From positions 620,001-684,000 of the forward strand of contig NZ_LRFG02000002.1 of the NCBI RefSeq assembly GCF_001641755.2: a stretch of 64,000 nucleotides of DNA, given 5' to 3'. Below are positions 63,602 through 64,000 of this stretch, in pieces. The first letter of the stretch is position 1. Every line of letters starts with the position of its first letter. Both the position numbers and the translations under genes were made by a program. Below the pieces are notes generated by a model, which did no database searches, was not told where the DNA came from, and saw only the letters and a program-made list of their open reading frames with translations. This stretch comes from Microbulbifer flavimaris. GTDB lineage: Bacteria; Pseudomonadota; Gammaproteobacteria; Pseudomonadales; Cellvibrionaceae.

Positions 63602-64000
63602 ATGACGCAAAAGAGTAATGTAGTGCTCCTGGTGCCGGGTATCTTTGATCGCGGCCGGTCCATGCACCGGATGCAGGCGGCCCTGCAGGGCGAGGGTTTC
63701 TCGGCTCACTACATCCACCTGCGTTACAACTCGGCCTGGTACGGGGTGAAGTACTTATCCCGACAGCTGGAAGAGCGCGTCAGTGAGTTCGTGCAGCCCG
63801 GACACACCTTTGCACTGGTGGGCTTCAGTATGGGCGGTATCATCTCACGCCATTTTATGCAGGCGCGCGGCGGGCTGCCGCAGGTGCACAAGTATATCTC
63901 CATCGCCACTCCCCACCGGGGCAGCCTGTGGGCCAACCTGCTGCCATATCCCGGAGGTCGCCAACTGAAGATTGGCAGTCCCCTGCTGGCCGAACTGAAT
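63602..64000 (+). CDS. Alpha/beta hydrolase, lipase-like (cut by the window end)
   Basis: Partial: 133 codons seen and open at the end of the window. It starts MTQKSNVVLLVPGIFDRG, then holds the nucleophile elbow VGFSMGGIIS with the catalytic Ser and SIATPHRGSLWA, as in triacylglycerol-lipase-like or PGAP1-type hydrolases. ATG 63602 is 106 bases after the GNAT gene; the SD is weak. Activity and true length are unknown. Confidence 0.82.
   Translation, partial: MTQKSNVVLLVPGIFDRGRSMHRMQAALQGEGFSAHYIHLRYNSAWYGVKYLSRQLEERVSEFVQPGHTFALVGFSMGGIISRHFMQARGGLPQVHKYISIATPHRGSLWANLLPYPGGRQLKIGSPLLAELN

Noticed and set aside
1-64000. tRNA, rRNA, CRISPR arrays, insertion sequences, phage genes
   Set aside because: No cloverleaf, rRNA motif, repeat-spacer array, transposase or phage structural gene was recognised anywhere in the window.

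Overview
The window reads as about 64 kb of chromosome from a GC-rich marine-type gammaproteobacterium. A TonB receptor beside a TPR-sulfotransferase, FadL and Tsx outer-membrane proteins, many lipoproteins, several REP-like palindromes and strong SD-led starts fit the Cellvibrionales, perhaps Microbulbifer or a relative. That placement is inference from gene content. I see no rRNA, tRNA, CRISPR array, transposase or phage gene. The genes are densely packed and mostly intact.

Layout. 0-5 kb: rpiA, a lytic-transglycosylase-like lipoprotein, a DUF4168 protein, a small winged-helix protein, an AraC regulator and a DUF937-OmpA protein. 5.2-11.3 kb: a fatty-acid/acyl-CoA beta-oxidation cluster (thiolase, FadB/FadJ-type bifunctional enzyme, long-chain-type acyl-CoA dehydrogenase, CaiB-type CoA-transferase). 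11.3-15.6 kb: a light-repair cluster (DUF2256 zinc-finger-like peptide overlapping a DASH cryptochrome, an iron-sulfur photolyase, a VF530 protein and a spermidine-synthase-like protein). 15.6-21.2 kb: an MsbA-type ABC exporter and assorted single genes (GFA, VOC, APC permease, GST). 21.5-24.3 kb: purine salvage (Tsx-like channel, NCS2 permease, purine phosphoribosyltransferase). 24.4-28.5 kb: omega-amino-acid module A (LysR, class III aminotransferase, CoA-acylating semialdehyde dehydrogenase). 28.8-30.1 kb: a frameshifted FadL-family gene.

30.2-39.6 kb looks more AT-rich by eye and accessory: a PH-domain protein, a phosphodiester-glycosidase-like protein, an Nmad3 protein of a family predicted to act in nucleotide modification, a lipoprotein joining SurA-N-like, thioredoxin-like (nucleophilic Cys lost), GspC-HR-like and PDZ-like parts, an SGNH hydrolase, an MltF-like lytic transglycosylase with two solute-binding domains, and a transglutaminase-like/TPR lipoprotein. 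39.6-49.3 kb: a MEST-like alpha/beta hydrolase, two metallopeptidases (DUF1570-like and M1), a TPR-sulfotransferase and its TonB receptor. 49.4-58.8 kb: omega-amino-acid module B (nitrilase-superfamily amidase, MFS carrier, a MocR-type regulator lacking the PLP lysine and carrying an extra C-terminal domain, HdeD-like protein, aminotransferase, succinate-semialdehyde-type dehydrogenase, LysR). 59-62 kb: a PhnD/PhnC/PhnE-type ABC importer. 62-64 kb: an esterase, a GNAT and a lipase cut by the window end.

How the genes work together. Modules A and B are paralogous: related LysR regulators lie divergent from an aminotransferase (A) or a dehydrogenase (B), and the aminotransferases are also related. 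They probably send beta-alanine, GABA or polyamine-derived omega-amino acids through semialdehydes to central metabolism. The most unusual items are the MocR-like regulator, the SurA/Trx/GspC hybrid lipoprotein and the Nmad3 neighbourhood.
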